Both the position numbers and the translations under genes were made by a program. From Agrobacterium cucumeris (GTDB lineage Bacteria > Pseudomonadota > Alphaproteobacteria > Rhizobiales > Rhizobiaceae), in assembly GCF_030036535.1 (NCBI RefSeq), contig NZ_CP080387.1, positions 1,984,001-2,048,000 on the forward strand: a DNA stretch of 64,000 bases. The letters are read 5' to 3'. Positions 62,821-64,000 of this stretch are shown here, one piece after another; positions within the stretch are counted from its first letter, which is position 1; every line of letters begins with the position of its first letter. The notes under the pieces were generated by a model that saw only the letters and a list, made by a program, of their open reading frames with translations, had not been told where the DNA came from and ran no database searches.

Positions 62821-63870
62821 ATGACGAGAATCACGATTGTCACAGATGCCTGGCACCCGCAGGTCAACGGCGTGGTTCGCTCGATCGAGAACACCAATAC
62901 CGAGCTGGCGCGGCTGGGTGTGGACGTGAACATGGTCACGCCCCAGAGTTTCTACAGCATTCCCTGCCCCACCTATCCGGAAATCCGCCTCTCCGTCGCC
63001 GGCTATCGCCGTGTCGCGGCGGAGATCGAAAAAAGCCAGCCCTCCTTCGTGCATATCGCCACCGAAGGGCCGCTGGGTTTTATGGCGCGGCGCTGGTGTG
63101 TGAAGAACCATATGCGGTTTTCCACCAGCTATCACACCCGCTTCCCGGAATATGTCGCGGCGCGTTTCCCGATCCCCGAAAGCTGGCTTTATGCCTTCGT
63201 GCGCTGGTTCCACAATGGCGGCAACACCTGCATGGTGGCGACCCCAAGCCTCGAGACCGAGCTGGAAGCGCGCGGCGTCAAGAACCTGAAGCGCTGGAGC
63301 CGGGGCATCGACGCCGAACTGTTCCATCCGCGCCCGAAAACCACACTGCCTTTTGATCTGCCAAGGCCGATCTTCATGACTGTCGGTCGTGTGGCGGTGG
63401 AGAAGAACCTGCCGGAATTTCTGGAACTCGACCTGCCCGGATCCAAGGTCGTCATCGGCGACGGCCCGGCCCGTCACGAATTGCAGGAAAAATATCCCGG
63501 CGTGCTGTTTACCGGCGTCAAGACCGGCGAAGAGCTGGCCGATGCCTATGCGCAGGCCGATGTCTTCGTTTTCCCCTCAAAAACCGACACTTTCGGCAAC
63601 ACCATTCTGGAAGCACTGGCAAGCGGTGTGCCCGTCGCCGCCTTCCCCGTCACCGGGCCGATCGATATCCTTGGCGGCAACCCGGCCGCCGGCGCGCTGG
63701 ATGACAATCTTCGCAATGCCTGTCTGGCGGCGCTGGATTGTTCGCCGCAGGAGGCCTTAGCGCTTTCAAAAAGCTACAGCTGGGAAAAGGCCTCACGGCA
63801 GTTCCTCGACAATGTCATCCATGCGGCAGGAAAATCCCTGCCGCTTCTGTCGCGTTCACAGCTTGCCTGA
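62821..63870 (+). CDS. Glycosyltransferase family 4-type, probable diacylglycerol glycosyltransferase
   Basis: 349 residues, GT-B fold: the N-terminal IVTDAWHPQVNGVVRSIENT is typical of the bacterial glycolipid synthases, and the C-terminal FMTVGRVAVEKNLPEFL and FPSKTDTFGNTILEALASGVPV hold the nucleotide-sugar site. It looks like the Agrobacterium enzyme Agt (Atu2297), which makes monoglucosyl and glucuronosyl diacylglycerol under phosphate starvation; identity is inferred from memory of the family. The upstream Pho box fits that role. ATG 62821 has a weak ribosome site. Confidence 0.83.
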   Translation: MTRITIVTDAWHPQVNGVVRSIENTNTELARLGVDVNMVTPQSFYSIPCPTYPEIRLSVAGYRRVAAEIEKSQPSFVHIATEGPLGFMARRWCVKNHMRFSTSYHTRFPEYVAARFPIPESWLYAFVRWFHNGGNTCMVATPSLETELEARGVKNLKRWSRGIDAELFHPRPKTTLPFDLPRPIFMTVGRVAVEKNLPEFLELDLPGSKVVIGDGPARHELQEKYPGVLFTGVKTGEELADAYAQADVFVFPSKTDTFGNTILEALASGVPVAAFPVTGPIDILGGNPAAGALDDNLRNACLAALDCSPQEALALSKSYSWEKASRQFLDNVIHAAGKSLPLLSRSQLA

Positions 63871-63898
63871 AGGCAAGCACATTCCCCATTTTTTTTTG
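63861..63898 (+). terminator. Hairpin at the end of the glycosyltransferase gene
   Basis: GCTTGCCT and AGGCAAGC pair around GA across the stop codon, followed after 12 bases by nine T. An unusual intrinsic terminator with a displaced T-run. The last 100 bases of the window show no supported gene. Confidence 0.5.
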
Positions 63899-64000
63899 CG
63901 CAGGGCCAGTGGACGAAACATGACGGGAATGTCACAAGGCGATCAGGACGCGACTGCCGTTATCTTTAGAACGGGGTCGGGCTGCTGATTGACGTCAGGC

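Noticed and set aside
63923..63991. 22-codon plus-strand frame after the glycosyltransferase (MTGMSQGDQDATAV).
   Set aside because: No ribosome site, no conserved character, too close to the window edge to judge.
1..64000. tRNA or rRNA genes, CRISPR arrays, transposases, prophage or integrative element boundaries.
   Set aside because: None seen. All direct and inverted repeats found are short intergenic palindromes, and no recombinase-like protein is encoded.

Overview
The window is high-GC chromosomal DNA from an alphaproteobacterium of the Rhizobiaceae, most likely the Agrobacterium tumefaciens/fabrum group. The evidence is the fused trpE(G) gene behind a three-Trp leader peptide, the choXWV choline importer, a NolR-like ArsR repressor, RirA-type iron boxes, the moxR-DUF58-DUF4159 envelope operon and typical rhizobial intergenic palindromes. 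It reads as core chromosome. I see no rRNA, tRNA, IS element, prophage or CRISPR array. The only plasmid-like cargo is a small BrnT/BrnA toxin-antitoxin pair.

Layout. 1-4.7 kb: the end of an endonuclease/exonuclease/phosphatase gene, then two ABC exporter half-transporters on the minus strand. The first of these follows an 18-codon upstream reading frame that looks like an arrest-type leader. 4.8-10.3 kb: phosphodiesterase, trmL, Na/Pi cotransporter, hemF and two small proteins, one with its ribosome site buried in a hairpin. 10.3-19.9 kb: DUF1285/Nudix/CCA-transferase operon, divergent from the moxR-DUF58-BatA/DUF4159 operon. 20-27.6 kb: GNAT proteins, a LysR regulator beside a frameshifted metallo-beta-lactamase gene, MFS transporter, glutathionyl-hydroquinone reductase, Nudix and metallophosphoesterase genes. 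27.6-31.6 kb: leuA with a Leu-rich, probably leaderless leader peptide, brnTA and benE.

31.8-42.1 kb: phytase-like exported protein; ECF sigma factor with an NrsF anti-sigma, divergent from a Met-rich MXKDX protein, both genes carrying the same ECF promoter motif; clpP; HupE; DUF2076 with a second ribosome-site hairpin; queF with a cation efflux gene; VOC protein; branched-chain amino acid binding protein; DUF3095; NolR-like regulator. 42.1-42.65 kb is an unusually AT-rich gene-free stretch. 42.6-50 kb: choXWV, tdk, pseudoazurin, DUF2333, LuxR-type regulator, UPF0114. 50-57.4 kb: iron-controlled TonB haem receptor, extensin-like protein with a C8 frameshift tract, trpL-trpE(G), GNAT, HD-GYP. 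57.7-64 kb: adenine deaminase, AAC(6')-like acetyltransferase, GH13 alpha-glucosidase, KdgK-type sugar kinase, and a glycosyltransferase resembling the phosphate-stress glycolipid synthase, with a candidate Pho box upstream.

The main theme is RNA-level and stress control: three upstream peptides (ABC exporter, leuA, trpE), two hairpins that mask ribosome binding sites, an autoregulated ECF circuit, and readable iron, oxygen and phosphate operators. All promoter, operator and structure calls come from reading motifs by eye. No folding or database search was run.
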